Positions 11,884 to 22,968 of a DNA stretch of 64,000 nucleotides are shown one piece after another. A program made the position numbers and the translations under genes. The stretch lies in NCBI GenBank assembly GCA_019694315.1, contig JAIBCE010000004.1, forward strand, positions 1-64,000, read 5' to 3'. Every line of letters starts with the position of its first letter. Within the stretch, counting starts at the first letter, position 1. Origin of the DNA: Sandaracinaceae bacterium (lineage in GTDB: Bacteria > Myxococcota_A > Polyangia > Polyangiales > Sandaracinaceae). A model generated the notes under the pieces. It saw only the letters and a program-made list of their open reading frames with translations, had not been told where the DNA came from and did not search any database.

Positions 11884-11914
11884 CGTGAGTACTCGTCACG
11901 CGTGAGTACTCGTC
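11884..11914. promoter_or_regulatory. Pair of GAGTACTC palindromes upstream of the permease gene
   Basis: The 14-mer CGTGAGTACTCGTC occurs twice, at 11884-11897 and 11901-11914, a 17-bp period. Each holds the perfect 8-bp palindrome GAGTACTC (11887-11894 and 11904-11911). It lies 55-85 bp before the NCS1 permease start and looks like a double operator. Confidence 0.5.
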
Positions 11915-11968
11915 CACTGTCTCGGCGATTCTGTTTACAGTCGTCGGCTCGGCGGAGGCACGACGCGA

Positions 11969-13525
<1,557 letters not shown>

Positions 13526-13546
13526 GCGTGCCCCGTCGCGCGCCGA

Positions 13547-15322
13547 TCACTCTGCGCCGCCCGCGCGGGTGAAGATCTGCGAGACGTAGGGGCCTGCGCC
13601 CTGCGTCGCGCGCACGGTGAGTGTGAAGCTCTGGGTCGTGCCCACGCAGTGACGCAGCGCGAGGAAGGCGCCGCGCGTCGTCGTGTCCGACTCGATCTCG
13701 TGCCCGTCGCGCGAGAGCGTCGCGTCGAGGTCGCGCACACCCGCGCCGCCCGCGACGAGGATCGAGTAGCACTGTCCGCCCGTGAGCTGGATCTGCTGCG
13801 TGGCCTCCTGGCCCTCGCGGCGGATGCGACCCTGCTGGGGCTCGTAGTTCGTGTCGAACTGGAAGCCCTCGGTCTCGAGCAGCGCCGTCATCTCCGAGAA
13901 GCGCACGTAGGTGAGCCCCTCGAGGCCGAACGGACCGCGCGTGCCGCGCGGCCAGCGATAGGCGCCCAGCATGTAGTTGCCCTGACCGTTCTGCATCGCG
14001 ATGCGGAGGAGGTAGCGTCCCGCGCGGCTCGTGCAGGCGCGCACCGTCGGACGCGAGCCCCCTGCGTCGTCGAGGTCGACGACCTGACCGTTCGGATCCA
14101 CGAGCGAGAGCGAGAGACCACGCACGCCGCCATCGCCCACGGCGAGCAGCGCGTAGCACTTGTCGTCCTCGAGCTCGACGGGGAAGTCCTGCTGCGCGCC
14201 CTGCGCGAGCTGACCGCTCTGCGACTGCCCGAGCGTCTCGTAGCCGCGTGCGCGCATGTCGGCGTCGAGCAGCGCGAAGTTCTCGGAGAGGCCGCCGCCG
14301 ACGGATTCGGTGAGCACGGGGTCGGTGCTGGTCTGTTCGCCCTGCGTCGAGCCGGTCTGCTGGCCCGTCGCGGCGGCCTGCGTGTAGGCCACGGTGAAGA
14401 CGGGGCCCGCGCCCGCGGGCAGACGAACCTGCAGGCGGTACTGCGCGGTGTCCGTCGCGCAGAAGCGCACGAGCGCGTCGCGACCGTTGCTCTCGTCGGC
14501 CTGGAGCGTGCGGCCCGTTCCGTCCACGAGCTGGATGTCGGTGTCGGTCGTGCCGGGGCCGCCGAGCGAGGCGAACGCGTAGCACTGCTCGCGCTGGAGC
14601 GAGAGCTGGAAGGCGCGCTCCTGACGCTCGCCGAGCACCACGCCGCTGGGCTCTCCCGCCCGTGTGTAGCGCTCGCCCGCGAGCGTCTGATCCAGCACGC
14701 CGAGGCGCGTGCGCGTGTCTCCGTCGAGCGTGGCCGTCTGCGCGGCGCTCGACTGCGTGCCGAAGAAGGCGGCGAGGTTCACGGGGCGACGCCCGCGCGA
14801 GTGGTAGGGGGCGAAGAAGAACTCGCCCTCGCCGCGCGCCAGCTGCACGCGGACCACGAAGCGGCCGCCACGCGCCGCACAGAACGAGGCCCACGGGTGC
14901 TCGTCGGGCAGCACGTTGTGGCTCGCGTCCCGTCCGAGCGGATCGAGCACGAACATGTTCACGTCGGTGCCGCCGGTGCCGAAGACGGTGAGCGCGTAGC
15001 AATAGCCGCGACGCACATCGATCGGGAACGCGGCGATCGCCTGGCTCGCGCTGAGGACGCCGCGCGTGGCGGGGCCCACCGGCTCGTAGCCCGCCTGACG
15101 CAGGACCTGGTCGTACTGGTCGAGCTGCTCGCGGGGTGTGCCGTGGGCCACCACGCCGGAGCCGACCTCCACGCCGGTGGTCCGCTGGTCGGTCTGCCCG
15201 TTGCCCGCGACCTCGCCTCCCCCGCGCACCACGTAGCGGCGCGGGCGACAGCCAGTGCCGATCGCGAGGAGGACCAGGGCAGAGAGGAACAGGCCCCAAC
15301 GAAGCGAGCGCAAGGTAGTCAT
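13547..15322 (-). CDS. Secreted lipoprotein-like protein with four tandem Cys-paired repeats
   Basis: 591 residues from ATG 15322, chosen because TGAGG lies 6 bp upstream and a signal sequence follows ([13 protein letters not shown]... with a lipobox-like IGTGC, Cys25). The rest is four repeats of about 110-120 residues, at roughly 66-175, 203-320, 355-470 and 485-590. Each starts with an amphipathic helix (such as [14 protein letters not shown]), then has a Cys-Tyr pair (GYCYAL, EQCYAF, DKCYAL, GQCYSI) and a second Cys about 40 residues on (SFCAARG, RFCATD, RACTSR, RHCVGT), suggesting one disulfide per domain. The fold resembles PPC-type bacterial prepeptidase beta-sandwich domains. No catalytic motif; role unknown. 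Divergent from the next gene. Confidence 0.75.
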   Translation of the reverse strand: MTTLRSLRWGLFLSALVLLAIGTGCRPRRYVVRGGGEVAGNGQTDQRTTGVEVGSGVVAHGTPREQLDQYDQVLRQAGYEPVGPATRGVLSASQAIAAFPIDVRRGYCYALTVFGTGGTDVNMFVLDPLGRDASHNVLPDEHPWASFCAARGGRFVVRVQLARGEGEFFFAPYHSRGRRPVNLAAFFGTQSSAAQTATLDGDTRTRLGVLDQTLAGERYTRAGEPSGVVLGERQERAFQLSLQREQCYAFASLGGPGTTDTDIQLVDGTGRTLQADESNGRDALVRFCATDTAQYRLQVRLPAGAGPVFTVAYTQAAATGQQTGSTQGEQTSTDPVLTESVGGGLSENFALLDADMRARGYETLGQSQSGQLAQGAQQDFPVELEDDKCYALLAVGDGGVRGLSLSLVDPNGQVVDLDDAGGSRPTVRACTSRAGRYLLRIAMQNGQGNYMLGAYRWPRGTRGPFGLEGLTYVRFSEMTALLETEGFQFDTNYEPQQGRIRREGQEATQQIQLTGGQCYSILVAGGAGVRDLDATLSRDGHEIESDTTTRGAFLALRHCVGTTQSFTLTVRATQGAGPYVSQIFTRAGGAE

Positions 15323-15497
15323 CACCAACCTCAGGTCAGAAGGAAGGCACGCCCAGCGCCCTTCGAGTGGCGCATCGAAGCACGCCCCTGGCGGAGCCCG
15401 CAACTCGCGAGATCCCGGGAGCGTGAGCTTCGACGCGCGCTCTCCGTGTTTCTTCGCGCCACGCAACCAGGTCCGCGAGCGCGCGATACGGGCGGCC

Positions 15498-16016
15498 ATG
15501 CACGCCATGCTACGGGCCCTGGCTCTCGTTTCTTTCCTCGCCTCCGCCTCCGCCGCCTACGCCGATGCGCCCGCGCCCACCCAGGAGCTCGCCTCGGACC
15601 CCGAGCCTCCCCGACCTTCGTTGGGCCTGAGCGCCGACGGCGCCGCGATCATCGTAGGCGACTATGCAGCACGGCTCGACCTGCTGGTGCTGCCGGCCCT
15701 CTCGATCGGCGGGGTGATCGGGGCGAGCCATCGACGCGCGACCGACGACGTCCTCCTCGAGCTCGTGGCCTCGCTGTGGTGCCTGGGGCAGGGCCTGGAG
15801 GGACCGTTCGTGTCGGCCGCGGCGGGCGTGGCCTGGGGCGGTCCCTGGAACCAGACGCCGAGCTGGACCGTGCGCCTCGGGGGGGATGCGGGGTGGCAGT
15901 TCCTGTGGCAATCCTTGTCGATCACGCTCGGCGCAGGCGCGCACGCGGCTGTGCGCGACGATGGAGCCGTGGTCCCGGAGGCGCGGCTGCGCGTGGCCCT
16001 GGGCCTCGTGTTCTGA
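15498..16016 (+). CDS. Small exported hypothetical protein, possible outer-membrane beta-barrel
   Basis: 172 residues (ATG 15498; an ATG three codons later also fits). A clear signal peptide, [21 protein letters not shown], is followed by alternating hydrophobic/Gly-rich strands such as [31 protein letters not shown] and [15 protein letters not shown], and it ends in a hydrophobic Phe (LGLVF), the usual last residue of outer-membrane barrels. Eight or so strands would fit. Family not recognised. Divergent from the four-repeat lipoprotein with a 175-bp gap. Confidence 0.65.
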   Translation: MHAMLRALALVSFLASASAAYADAPAPTQELASDPEPPRPSLGLSADGAAIIVGDYAARLDLLVLPALSIGGVIGASHRRATDDVLLELVASLWCLGQGLEGPFVSAAAGVAWGGPWNQTPSWTVRLGGDAGWQFLWQSLSITLGAGAHAAVRDDGAVVPEARLRVALGLVF

Positions 16017-16180
16017 TCAAAATGCTTGCGCGAGGCGGGACCCTCGGTCAGTGTTCCGCCCCCTCCGGATCGGGCGCGACACGTCCGACCGGGGATGGCG
16101 AGCAGAGGCGAGGTCCTCTCGCTCGTCGATGGCGGCCCCGCGCTGCAGTGCAGGCGAGGCAGATCGAACGAGGAACGGCC

Positions 16181-16489
16181 ATGTACGCAGTGATCAAGAC
16201 GGGCGGAAAGCAGTACCGCGTCGCCCAGGGCGACCGCCTCCGGGTGGAGAAGCTCGTGGGCGAGGTCGGAACGACGGTGACCCTGGACGAGGTGCTGATG
16301 ATCGGCGGCGAGAAGGTCGTCGTCGGCACGCCCCGCGTGAAGGGCGCCAAGGTGACGGCCGAGATCGTCGCCCAGGACCGCGCGAAGAAGGTCATCATCT
16401 TCAAGTTCCGCCGCCGCAAGAACTACCGCCGCAAGCGCGGTCACCGTCAGCCCTTCACCGAGCTCAAGATCACGGGCGTGTCGGCCTGA
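16181..16489 (+). CDS. rplU: 50S ribosomal protein L21
   Basis: 102 residues, standard length. Starts [18 protein letters not shown] and ends in the basic L21 tail with [17 protein letters not shown]. Binds 23S rRNA in the large subunit. A GAGGAA ribosome site precedes the ATG. Upstream in-frame codons are open a long way but run antisense through the lipoprotein gene and are not coding. Forms the conserved rplU-rpmA operon with a 22-bp gap; the obg gene that often follows is absent here. Confidence 0.98.
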   Translation: MYAVIKTGGKQYRVAQGDRLRVEKLVGEVGTTVTLDEVLMIGGEKVVVGTPRVKGAKVTAEIVAQDRAKKVIIFKFRRRKNYRRKRGHRQPFTELKITGVSA

Positions 16490-16511
16490 GCCCCCTCGAG
16501 AGGTCAATCAC

Positions 16512-16802
16512 ATGGCACACAAAAAAGGACAGGGCTCGTCCCGCAACGGCCGCGACTCGAATTGCCAGTACCGCGGCACGAAGATCTACGGCGGTCAGGA
16601 AGTCCGCGCCGGCAACATCCTCGTCCGCCAGGTCGGGTCCAGCATCCACGCGGGCGTGAACGTGGGCATCGGCAGCGACTTCACCCTCTGGGCGAAGATC
16701 GACGGCGTCGTGAAGTACGAGCGCTGGGGCAAGGACCGCAAGCGCGTCGCCGTGTACCCCAAGGGCGATCCCCGCCTCGCGCTGGCCGTCGCCGCGGAGT
16801 GA
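16512..16802 (+). CDS. rpmA: 50S ribosomal protein L27
   Basis: 96 residues; the family is usually 85-95. The start [16 protein letters not shown] is diagnostic, followed by [19 protein letters not shown]27 reaches into the peptidyl-transferase centre with its N-terminal tail. Here the tail starts directly with AHKKG, so no Firmicutes-type cleavage of an N-terminal extension is needed. The 190-bp gap to the next gene shows no clear element beyond a possible TATCCT -10-like box near 16963. Confidence 0.98.
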   Translation: MAHKKGQGSSRNGRDSNCQYRGTKIYGGQEVRAGNILVRQVGSSIHAGVNVGIGSDFTLWAKIDGVVKYERWGKDRKRVAVYPKGDPRLALAVAAE

Positions 16803-16992
16803 GCGCTGGTCCGGGCGCCTCGCGCGCTCGGCCACGCTCGACCCTCGAGCCTCGTCACTTCGGTGGCGGGGCTCGTGGCGTTCGGGCCCGCTCATCCGAG
16901 GATCTGCGCGATTCTCGCGGTCTCTCTCGGAGGCTGTATCGAAATGTGGAGCCTGCCGCTATCCTGATCCGCTGTCGCGGACGAGGTGTGCA

Positions 16993-18726
16993 ATGGCTGG
17001 CTCTTCTTCTTCTTTCTGGCGTCTGGGGCTCTCGGTCGGTGTCGTGGCCACGCTCGCATGCGCGAGCGCCGCCGAGGCGCAGACCAGCCTCGAGGCGGGA
17101 CACGGTGGCACAGCAGGCTACGGGCCGAGCTGTCTCGGCGAGAACGACGACGGCTCGAGCAACGTCGTCGACATCACGCCCTACTTCCCATCGGGCCTGA
17201 ACTTCTTCGGCACGGTGCAGCGCTCGCTCTACATCAACACCAACGGCAACATCACGTTCGCCGGCCCGGTGCCGACGTACACGCCCAACCCGTTCCCGGT
17301 GGCGTCGCAGCCGATGATCGCGCCCTACTGGGCCGACGTCGACACGCGGCACGAGGACTCGAGCTGGCTCGGTAGCGGCTGCACCGGCCCCGGCGACGGC
17401 GAGGCCGTGATGGGCCCGGCGTGCGACAACCCCACCGAGGACGGAGTGTGGTGGTACTTCGAGCGCGGCCGCGCGATCTTCACGTGGGATCGCGTCGGCT
17501 ACTACCAGTGCCACGAAGATCACCGCATGAGCTTCCAGCTCATCCTCACCGAGGCCACGGGCTGCGCAGGGGCGGGCGACTTCGACGTGGAGTTCCGCTA
17601 CACGCAGTGCGACTGGGAGACGGGTGACGCGAGCGGCGGCTCCGGCGGCTTCGGTGGAACGCCGGCGCAGGCCGGCTTCGACGCGGGCAACTCACGCGAC
17701 TTCGTGATGATCGACCGCTCGCGCGAGGCGGGCATCGCGCGTCACCTCTGCGATGCGTCGAACGTGGGCATCAACGGGACGTGGCGCTTCAGCGTGCGCT
17801 CGGGCGTGATCATGTGCCCCGACGCGGGCATGCCGTGCACGGTCGCGGGTCAGCTCGGTGCGTGCGCCGAGGGCCGCACCAACTGCGTGGGCATGGGCAC
17901 CGAGTGCGTGCAGCAGATCACGCCCGCGCCCGAGCGGTGCGACAACATCGACAACGACTGCGACGGCATGACGGACGAGGTCGACACCGCGGCGCTCTGC
18001 GTGGCGCCGGACGTGTGCGTCTCGGGCGTGTGCACGCCGATGTGCTTCGAGGGCGGCTGCAACGAGGGACAGACCTGCACCGCGACGGGCTGCGTCGACA
18101 ACGACTGCGTGGGCGTCACGTGCGGCGAGTCGGAGCGCTGCGTGCACGGCAGCTGCGTGGGCGCGTGCGACGGCGTGATGTGCCCTGCGGGTCAGATGTG
18201 CCGCGGCGGCCACTGCTTCGACGCGTGCGCGGGCGTGACGTGTGACGACTGCGGCGTCTGCGAAGACGGCGCGTGCGTGCCCAACTGCACGCCCACGAGC
18301 TGTGCGGGTGGCGAGACGTGCCAGGCCGACGGCCACTGCATCGAGACGGCCTGCGCGGGCGTGACGTGCTCGGCGGGCACGTACTGTCGAGGCGGCGCGT
18401 GCGTGGACGCGTGCGACGGCGCGACGTGCCCGTTCGGCGAGACCTGTCGCATGGGCGCGTGCGTGCCCGCCGAGGCGCCCGACGCGGCGTTCGTGGGCCT
18501 CGACGCGAGCTTCGAGGGCGTCGATGGCGGCGGCGTTCCGTTCCCCGATGCGGCCTTCGGGCTGGACGGCGGCGCGGGCGGAGACGCAGGACGTCGCCGC
18601 AGCGGCGGTGGCTCGACGGGCTGCAGCTGTCGCGCGCCCGGCGGCGGCGAGGGTGGTCGAGGTCCGCTCGCGTGGGGCCTCGGCCTGCTCGCGCTCGGCG
18701 CGATCGTGCGTCGTCGTCGCCGTTGA
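16993..18726 (+). CDS. Secreted nidogen-like, Cys-rich protein with MopE-type motif and MYXO-CTERM tail
   Basis: 577 residues. Signal peptide (to about residue 32, AEAQ), then a nidogen-like (NIDO) extracellular domain: LNFFGTVQRSLYINTNGNIT, MIAPYWADVDTR, RAIFTWDRVGYY, and GGTPAQAGFDAGN. Next comes ERCDNIDNDCDGMTDE, the CDxxDNDCDGxxDE Asp/Cys motif of MopE-like proteins that binds metal. A long run of short Cys repeats (CAGVTC, CDGVMC, CRGG and so on) resembles small EGF-like or trypsin-inhibitor-like knots. The C-terminus has a Cys (GCSCRAPGG), one membrane helix and RRRRR: a MYXO-CTERM sorting signal, so the protein is expected to be processed and displayed on the cell surface. A paralogue lies at 34610-35446. 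Confidence 0.82.
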   Translation: MAGSSSSFWRLGLSVGVVATLACASAAEAQTSLEAGHGGTAGYGPSCLGENDDGSSNVVDITPYFPSGLNFFGTVQRSLYINTNGNITFAGPVPTYTPNPFPVASQPMIAPYWADVDTRHEDSSWLGSGCTGPGDGEAVMGPACDNPTEDGVWWYFERGRAIFTWDRVGYYQCHEDHRMSFQLILTEATGCAGAGDFDVEFRYTQCDWETGDASGGSGGFGGTPAQAGFDAGNSRDFVMIDRSREAGIARHLCDASNVGINGTWRFSVRSGVIMCPDAGMPCTVAGQLGACAEGRTNCVGMGTECVQQITPAPERCDNIDNDCDGMTDEVDTAALCVAPDVCVSGVCTPMCFEGGCNEGQTCTATGCVDNDCVGVTCGESERCVHGSCVGACDGVMCPAGQMCRGGHCFDACAGVTCDDCGVCEDGACVPNCTPTSCAGGETCQADGHCIETACAGVTCSAGTYCRGGACVDACDGATCPFGETCRMGACVPAEAPDAAFVGLDASFEGVDGGGVPFPDAAFGLDGGAGGDAGRRRSGGGSTGCSCRAPGGGEGGRGPLAWGLGLLALGAIVRRRRR

Positions 18727-18855
18727 GGATCGTGGCAGTGGTTGCTCGCGCGACGGTTGCTCGCGCGAGCGTCCCGTCCTTGCCTCGACACGCCGCGCGT
18801 CGTGGTGCGGTCGTCGTCGTTGTCGCGCGCGCCGCGGCGCGGTAGGGCTGCGCGC

Positions 18856-19815
18856 GTGTCCGGTCATGGTAGCGGCAAGGTCATCCTCCTCGGCGAGCAC
18901 GCCGTCGTCCACGGCGTGCCAGCGATCGCGGCCGGGCTCGAGGCGGGCGCGGTGGCGCGCGTCGTCGACGGCGAGGCGGAGCTGCGCATCGCGCCGTGGG
19001 GCGTGCTCGTGAGGGCCGGAGATGCGAGCCCGCTCGGCGCGGCGTTCGCGGCCCTGCTCGAGGCGCGGAGGCGCGACGCGATCGACGGTGTGCGGGCGAA
19101 CGAGCACGCCCTCGAGGCGCACGTCACGCTTCCGGGGAGCGCGGGCCTCGGGAGCTCCGCGGCGCTCGGCGTGGCCGTGCTCCGCGCGCTCGACGAGATC
19201 GATGGCATCTCGCGCGACTTCGATCGCAGCCAGGCGATCGCGCTCGCCTGGGAGCGCGTGTTCCACGGAAATCCGTCCGGGATCGACACCGCGCTCGCGC
19301 TCTCGGGGGGGCTCGCGCGCTACCTCCGCAACCCGCCTCCTGGCGAGCCCGCTCTGCGCCCGATCACGGGCGCACGCACTCTCTCGCTCGTCGTCGCGCA
19401 CAGCGGCGCACCTGGCTCCACCAAGGAGACCGTCGCGGGCGTCGCTCTGCGAAAGACGGCCGATCCACAGGCGTTCGAGCGCACGCTCGCGGCGTTCCGC
19501 GAGGTCGTGGCCATGGGGGAGGCCGCGCTCGCTCGGGGCGATCTGGGCGCGCTCGGCGCTTGCTTCGATCGTTGCCAGTCGCTCCTGGCGGGCTGGGGCG
19601 TCTCGACGCCGACGCTCGACGCGATGTGCGCCTGCGCCAAGGAGGCCGGCGCGCTCGGCGCCAAGCTCACGGGCGGTGGCGGTGGCGGCTGCATGATCGC
19701 GCTCGCCGAGGCGAGCGATCGCGCGCGGGTGCGCGAGGCGCTCGCCTCGAGGGGACACGAGGCCTTCGAGACCACGATCGGGCCCGCGCGGCCCGAGAAC
19801 ACGGAGAGAGCATGA
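18856..19815 (+). CDS. mvk: Mevalonate kinase
   Basis: 319 residues from GTG 18856; the frame is open upstream for 38 more codons but that part is Arg-rich and unlike the family. GHMP-kinase motifs in order: GKVILLGEHAVVHGVPAIA (motif 1), PGSAGLGSSAALG (motif 2, phosphate loop) and KLTGGGGGGCMI (motif 3). NPSGIDTA is the mevalonate-kinase version of the middle motif with the catalytic Asp. Phosphorylates mevalonate at the 5 position in the isoprenoid pathway. Its stop overlaps the next start (ATGA), so the two are translationally coupled. Confidence 0.93.
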   Translation: MSGHGSGKVILLGEHAVVHGVPAIAAGLEAGAVARVVDGEAELRIAPWGVLVRAGDASPLGAAFAALLEARRRDAIDGVRANEHALEAHVTLPGSAGLGSSAALGVAVLRALDEIDGISRDFDRSQAIALAWERVFHGNPSGIDTALALSGGLARYLRNPPPGEPALRPITGARTLSLVVAHSGAPGSTKETVAGVALRKTADPQAFERTLAAFREVVAMGEAALARGDLGALGACFDRCQSLLAGWGVSTPTLDAMCACAKEAGALGAKLTGGGGGGCMIALAEASDRARVREALASRGHEAFETTIGPARPENTERA

Positions 19816-20792
19816 GTGGAAGGGCCACGGTCGTCGCACGCGCGAACATCGCGCTCGCCAAGTACTGGGGAAAGAGCGACGAGGCGCTCAACCTGCCGGC
19901 GGTGCCGAGCGTGTCGATGACGCTCGCGCCGATGCGCACCGAGACCACCGTCACGCTCGAGCCCTCGCTCGATCACGACGTGTTCGAGCTCGACGGTGCG
20001 CGCGCGAGCGACAAAGAGTCGGTGCGCGTCTCGACGATGCTCGCGGAGATCCGCGCCGAGGCGCACGACAAGACGCACGCGCGCGTGGCGAGCCGCAATT
20101 TCTTTCCGACCGCGAGCGGCCTGGCCTCGAGCGCGTCGGGCTTCGCGGCGCTGGCGGCCGCGGCCCGCGCTGCCTATGGCCTGCCCCGCGACGATCGGCG
20201 CGCCTCGATCCTCGCGCGCCGCGCGAGCGCGTCTGCGGCGCGCTCGATCTTCGGTGGCTTCGTGGAGCTGCCTGCGGGCACGCCCGGCGACGACTCGCTC
20301 GCGGCGTACCCCCTCTTCGGCCCCGATCACTGGGACCTGCGCCTCGTCGTGGCCGTGATCACCGAGGGTCGCAAGGACGTCAGCTCGCGCGACGGAATGG
20401 GCATCTCGCGTCGCACCTCGCCCTACTACGAGGCGTGGGTCGAGAAGTCTCCGCTCATCGCGGCGCGCATCCGCGAGGGGCTCTCCAAGCAGGACCTCGC
20501 CATGCTCGGCGAGGCCACCGAGCAGAGCTTCACCGCGATGCACGCGCTCGCGTTCGCCTCGAGCCCCTTCACGCTCTACTTCCAGCCTGGCTCGCTCGCC
20601 GCGCTCGGCACCGTGCGTCGCCTGCGCGACGTCGAGGGCGTCGGTGTGTACGCGACGATGGACGCGGGCCCGCACGTGAAGGCGCTCTGCCGCGCGAAGG
20701 ACGTGGAGCACGTGGCCGCGACGCTGGGGCAGACGCAGGGCGTGCTCCGCACGATCGTGGCGGATCCCGGCCCGGGCATCGAGCTCGCGTAG
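19812..20792 (+). CDS. mvaD: Diphosphomevalonate decarboxylase
   Basis: 326 residues, GHMP superfamily. Starts with the diagnostic NIALAKYWGK, then the phosphate loop PTASGLASSASGFAAL and the SAARSIFGGFVE stretch; FTLYFQPGSLAAL and YATMDAGPHVK are also conserved. ATP-dependent decarboxylation of mevalonate diphosphate to isopentenyl diphosphate. Coupled to mevalonate kinase by a 4-bp overlap. Phosphomevalonate kinase, which must act between the two, is not in the window. Confidence 0.95.
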   Translation: MSGRATVVARANIALAKYWGKSDEALNLPAVPSVSMTLAPMRTETTVTLEPSLDHDVFELDGARASDKESVRVSTMLAEIRAEAHDKTHARVASRNFFPTASGLASSASGFAALAAAARAAYGLPRDDRRASILARRASASAARSIFGGFVELPAGTPGDDSLAAYPLFGPDHWDLRLVVAVITEGRKDVSSRDGMGISRRTSPYYEAWVEKSPLIAARIREGLSKQDLAMLGEATEQSFTAMHALAFASSPFTLYFQPGSLAALGTVRRLRDVEGVGVYATMDAGPHVKALCRAKDVEHVAATLGQTQGVLRTIVADPGPGIELA

Positions 20793-20852
20793 CGCCGCGC
20801 TGCGATCGGCGAAAACGCCCTGATTCGTGGGCGATCCGCGGTTCGAACGACC

Positions 20853-20919
20853 CGGGCCCGCGCGGCAGAACGCCGGCGGGCCCGTGTCGTGATCGCGTGG
20901 TCGTCGCGAGGCGACCACG
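20853..20919. terminator. Two hairpins between convergent mvaD and bactofilin-like genes
   Basis: CGGGCCCGC (20853-20861) pairs with GCGGGCCCG (20876-20884), and CGTGGTCG (20896-20903) pairs with CGACCACG (20912-20919). They lie in a 148-bp gap between genes that point toward each other, a usual place for bidirectional termination, but no T-tracts follow. Confidence 0.4.
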
Positions 20920-20940
20920 TCGTGAGCGCGTGACCGCGCG

Positions 20941-21894
20941 TCAGCGGTAGGCCGCGCCCGAGGGCACCGCGAGATCACGCGGGGCCTCGGTGCGGAAGCG
21001 TGTGCGGACCAGGGCGCCCACGCCGATGCATGCGGTGATCGCGACGAGGATGGGACCGACGAAGGGCACGAGCGACGCGATGAAGAGCACTCCGACGCCC
21101 GCGGCGAGGCGGAGGATGGGGCGGTCGGTGAGCCTCTCGCTCGGGATCGCCGCGCCCAGCACCGTCGCGCAGGCCGCGAGGCCGACGTACGTGGCGATGG
21201 GCATGCCGAACGCGAGCACGACCGCGGCGGGGATGCCGAGCACCGTGATGGTGAGCGCGATGATGAGCACGATGGCAGCGACATAGCTGCCCATGCCGAG
21301 CGCGCCCGAGCGCATCGGCTCGCGGATGATCGCCTTGTGCAGGGCGGTCATGCGCTCCGGGAACAGCCCCGAGAGCACGAGCGCGAGCAGGAACAAGAGA
21401 CCATGGGCCACGAGACTCTCGAACATGGTGCGGGCTCCTTCTGCCAAGCCACCGTCGTGATGCGAGCGGTGGTGCGAACCGTGGTGACCAGAGAAACCTT
21501 CCCAGCGCGGGCCCGGAGCGGGCTGCCAGCCGCCGCTCGAGTCGGCGCCGCCGAAGAGCGCGATCGATCCGTCGATGATCGCCCCCGGTGAGCGTGCGAG
21601 CGCGCCGCCCATCGTGGCCACGTCGCCGTGCACGTGGGCATGCGGGCCGAGCACGATGGCGCCGCCGAAGCTCGTGACGTCGCCGCGGACCTCTCCGTCG
21701 ACGCTGACGTCGCCACCGAACGACGTGGCCGCGTCCACGACCTCGTTGGTGCCGACGACGACGCTCTGTCCGAAGCCCACGCGCTCGTCGGCGAGCGCAG
21801 GGGAGGGCTCGTGCAGCACGAGGCCGGCAGCGAGCGGCGCAGCGAGAACGACGGACGTGAGCACGGCGCGGGCCGCGCGCGGACGGGCGAGCAT
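20941..21894 (-). CDS. Exported polymer-forming (bactofilin-like) repeat protein with membrane domain
   Basis: 317 residues from ATG 21894, fixed by a near-perfect AAGGAGG 4 bp ahead. Signal peptide (about 1-36, ending near PALADE), then a right-handed-helix-like set of short repeats typical of polymer-forming proteins: DAATSFGGDVSVDGEVRGDV, TSFGGAIVLGPHAHVHGDV, ATMGGALARSPGAIIDGSI. A His-rich link (HHGSHHRSHHDGG) leads to a C-terminal half with about four membrane helices. Unlike cytosolic bactofilins, the repeat part would be outside the inner membrane. Probable envelope scaffold; exact role unknown. Confidence 0.7.
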   Translation of the reverse strand: MLARPRAARAVLTSVVLAAPLAAGLVLHEPSPALADERVGFGQSVVVGTNEVVDAATSFGGDVSVDGEVRGDVTSFGGAIVLGPHAHVHGDVATMGGALARSPGAIIDGSIALFGGADSSGGWQPAPGPRWEGFSGHHGSHHRSHHDGGLAEGARTMFESLVAHGLLFLLALVLSGLFPERMTALHKAIIREPMRSGALGMGSYVAAIVLIIALTITVLGIPAAVVLAFGMPIATYVGLAACATVLGAAIPSERLTDRPILRLAAGVGVLFIASLVPFVGPILVAITACIGVGALVRTRFRTEAPRDLAVPSGAAYR

Positions 21895-22052
21895 GAGACC
21901 TCCTTCGTCGCGCCCAGCAGGGTCGGCAGCGACGTTCACGGTGCCCTACGCGAGGCCCGCGCCCCGTATTTCAGCCCCGATCGCGCGCGTCGCACGAAGG
22001 GTCGCTCCGCGGTTCTTGGCGCCTCCGGGCTGCCTCCTGCCACGATCTCCGG

Positions 22053-22892
22053 ATGGTCGGTCGGCTCGCCTGGGCTCGAGGTCTGCGCGCGCGTCGGGGG
22101 CTCGGTCCCCGAGCTCCGTACCGCCACTCGATCTCGGTCTCTCTGCTCGCGTGCGTGCTCGTGACGAGCTCGCTGGTGCACGGTCAGGCGCGCGAGACGC
22201 TCGACGTCGGCGAGGACTGCACGCTCGCCCTGGCGCCTCGGATGGTCGCGATCCCCGCCGTGCCTCGCGGAGGCCGCGCGCTCGGGGCGCTCGAGTCATC
22301 GCAGTGCGAGCAGCTGCTCCGCGACGCCTCCGTTCCGTTCGAGTCGATCGGCTCCGTGGCTGGGGTCGGCGAGCCCGTGCGCCTGCGCGGTCCCATCGGG
22401 GACGGGGTCGCGATCCGCACGCAGGGCGCCGCGCCGCGCGCGCGTGGCGGTCCCGCGCCTCACGACCCTCGCTTCGAGGCCGTCTTCGACTGCCGTCTCG
22501 TCCTCGCGCTCCGCGTGTGGGCCCGCTGGGTGCACGAGGCGGGCTTCGAGGCGATCGAGCACGTCTCGGTGCTGCGTCCGCACGCGCGCGTCGCAGCGAC
22601 GGGGCGCGTGAGCGGTCACGCGCACGCGCTGGCGATCGATGTGCTCGCGCTCGTGAGACCCGACGGAAGCCGCTTCACGATCCTCGACGGCTGGACCTCA
22701 CGCTCGCGCGGGGCCGATCCATGTGCTCACTATGACGAGTCCGCGGAGCAGGCTCGCGTCCGCGCGCTCGTGTGTCGCGGCGTCCAAGAGGGCCTGTTCC
22801 AGATCGTGATCACGCCGCACCACGACGACCGCCACGCGAACCACGTGCACCTCGAGATCCGCCCCGACGTGGACTGGGCCATCGCGCGCTGA
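22053..22892 (+). CDS. Extensin-like C-terminal domain protein (M15-peptidase-like fold)
   Basis: 279 residues. Basic N-terminus then a hydrophobic signal segment (ISVSLLACVLVTSSLVHG). The rest matches the extensin-like C domain: FDCRLVLALRVWARWVHEAG, SGHAHALAIDVLAL with His and Asp, and HDDRHANHVHLEI near the end. These His/Asp positions correspond to the zinc site of D-Ala-D-Ala carboxypeptidase-like (M15) enzymes, so cell-wall peptide hydrolysis in the periplasm is plausible but unproven for the family. Conserved Cys suggest a disulfide. Confidence 0.72.
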   Translation: MVGRLAWARGLRARRGLGPRAPYRHSISVSLLACVLVTSSLVHGQARETLDVGEDCTLALAPRMVAIPAVPRGGRALGALESSQCEQLLRDASVPFESIGSVAGVGEPVRLRGPIGDGVAIRTQGAAPRARGGPAPHDPRFEAVFDCRLVLALRVWARWVHEAGFEAIEHVSVLRPHARVAATGRVSGHAHALAIDVLALVRPDGSRFTILDGWTSRSRGADPCAHYDESAEQARVRALVCRGVQEGLFQIVITPHHDDRHANHVHLEIRPDVDWAIAR

Positions 22893-22968
22893 GCCCCCCG
22901 ACGAGCGCGGTGAATCTCGGCCGCCTCGTAACGTCCACGCTCCCGCACGTACGAACGCCCGAGGTACG

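Noticed and set aside
13649-16489. 946-codon plus-strand frame ending in L21
   Set aside because: Only the last 102 codons are L21; the rest is antisense to the four-repeat lipoprotein and has no start signal or motif.
18738-18770. Duplicate GGTTGCTCGCGCGA just after the MYXO-CTERM protein
   Set aside because: Two copies of a low-complexity GC stretch in a short gap; no palindrome or gene context to call it a site.
20838-20850. GGTTCGAAC, tRNA T-loop-like
   Set aside because: No cloverleaf arms or acceptor stem can be formed around it.
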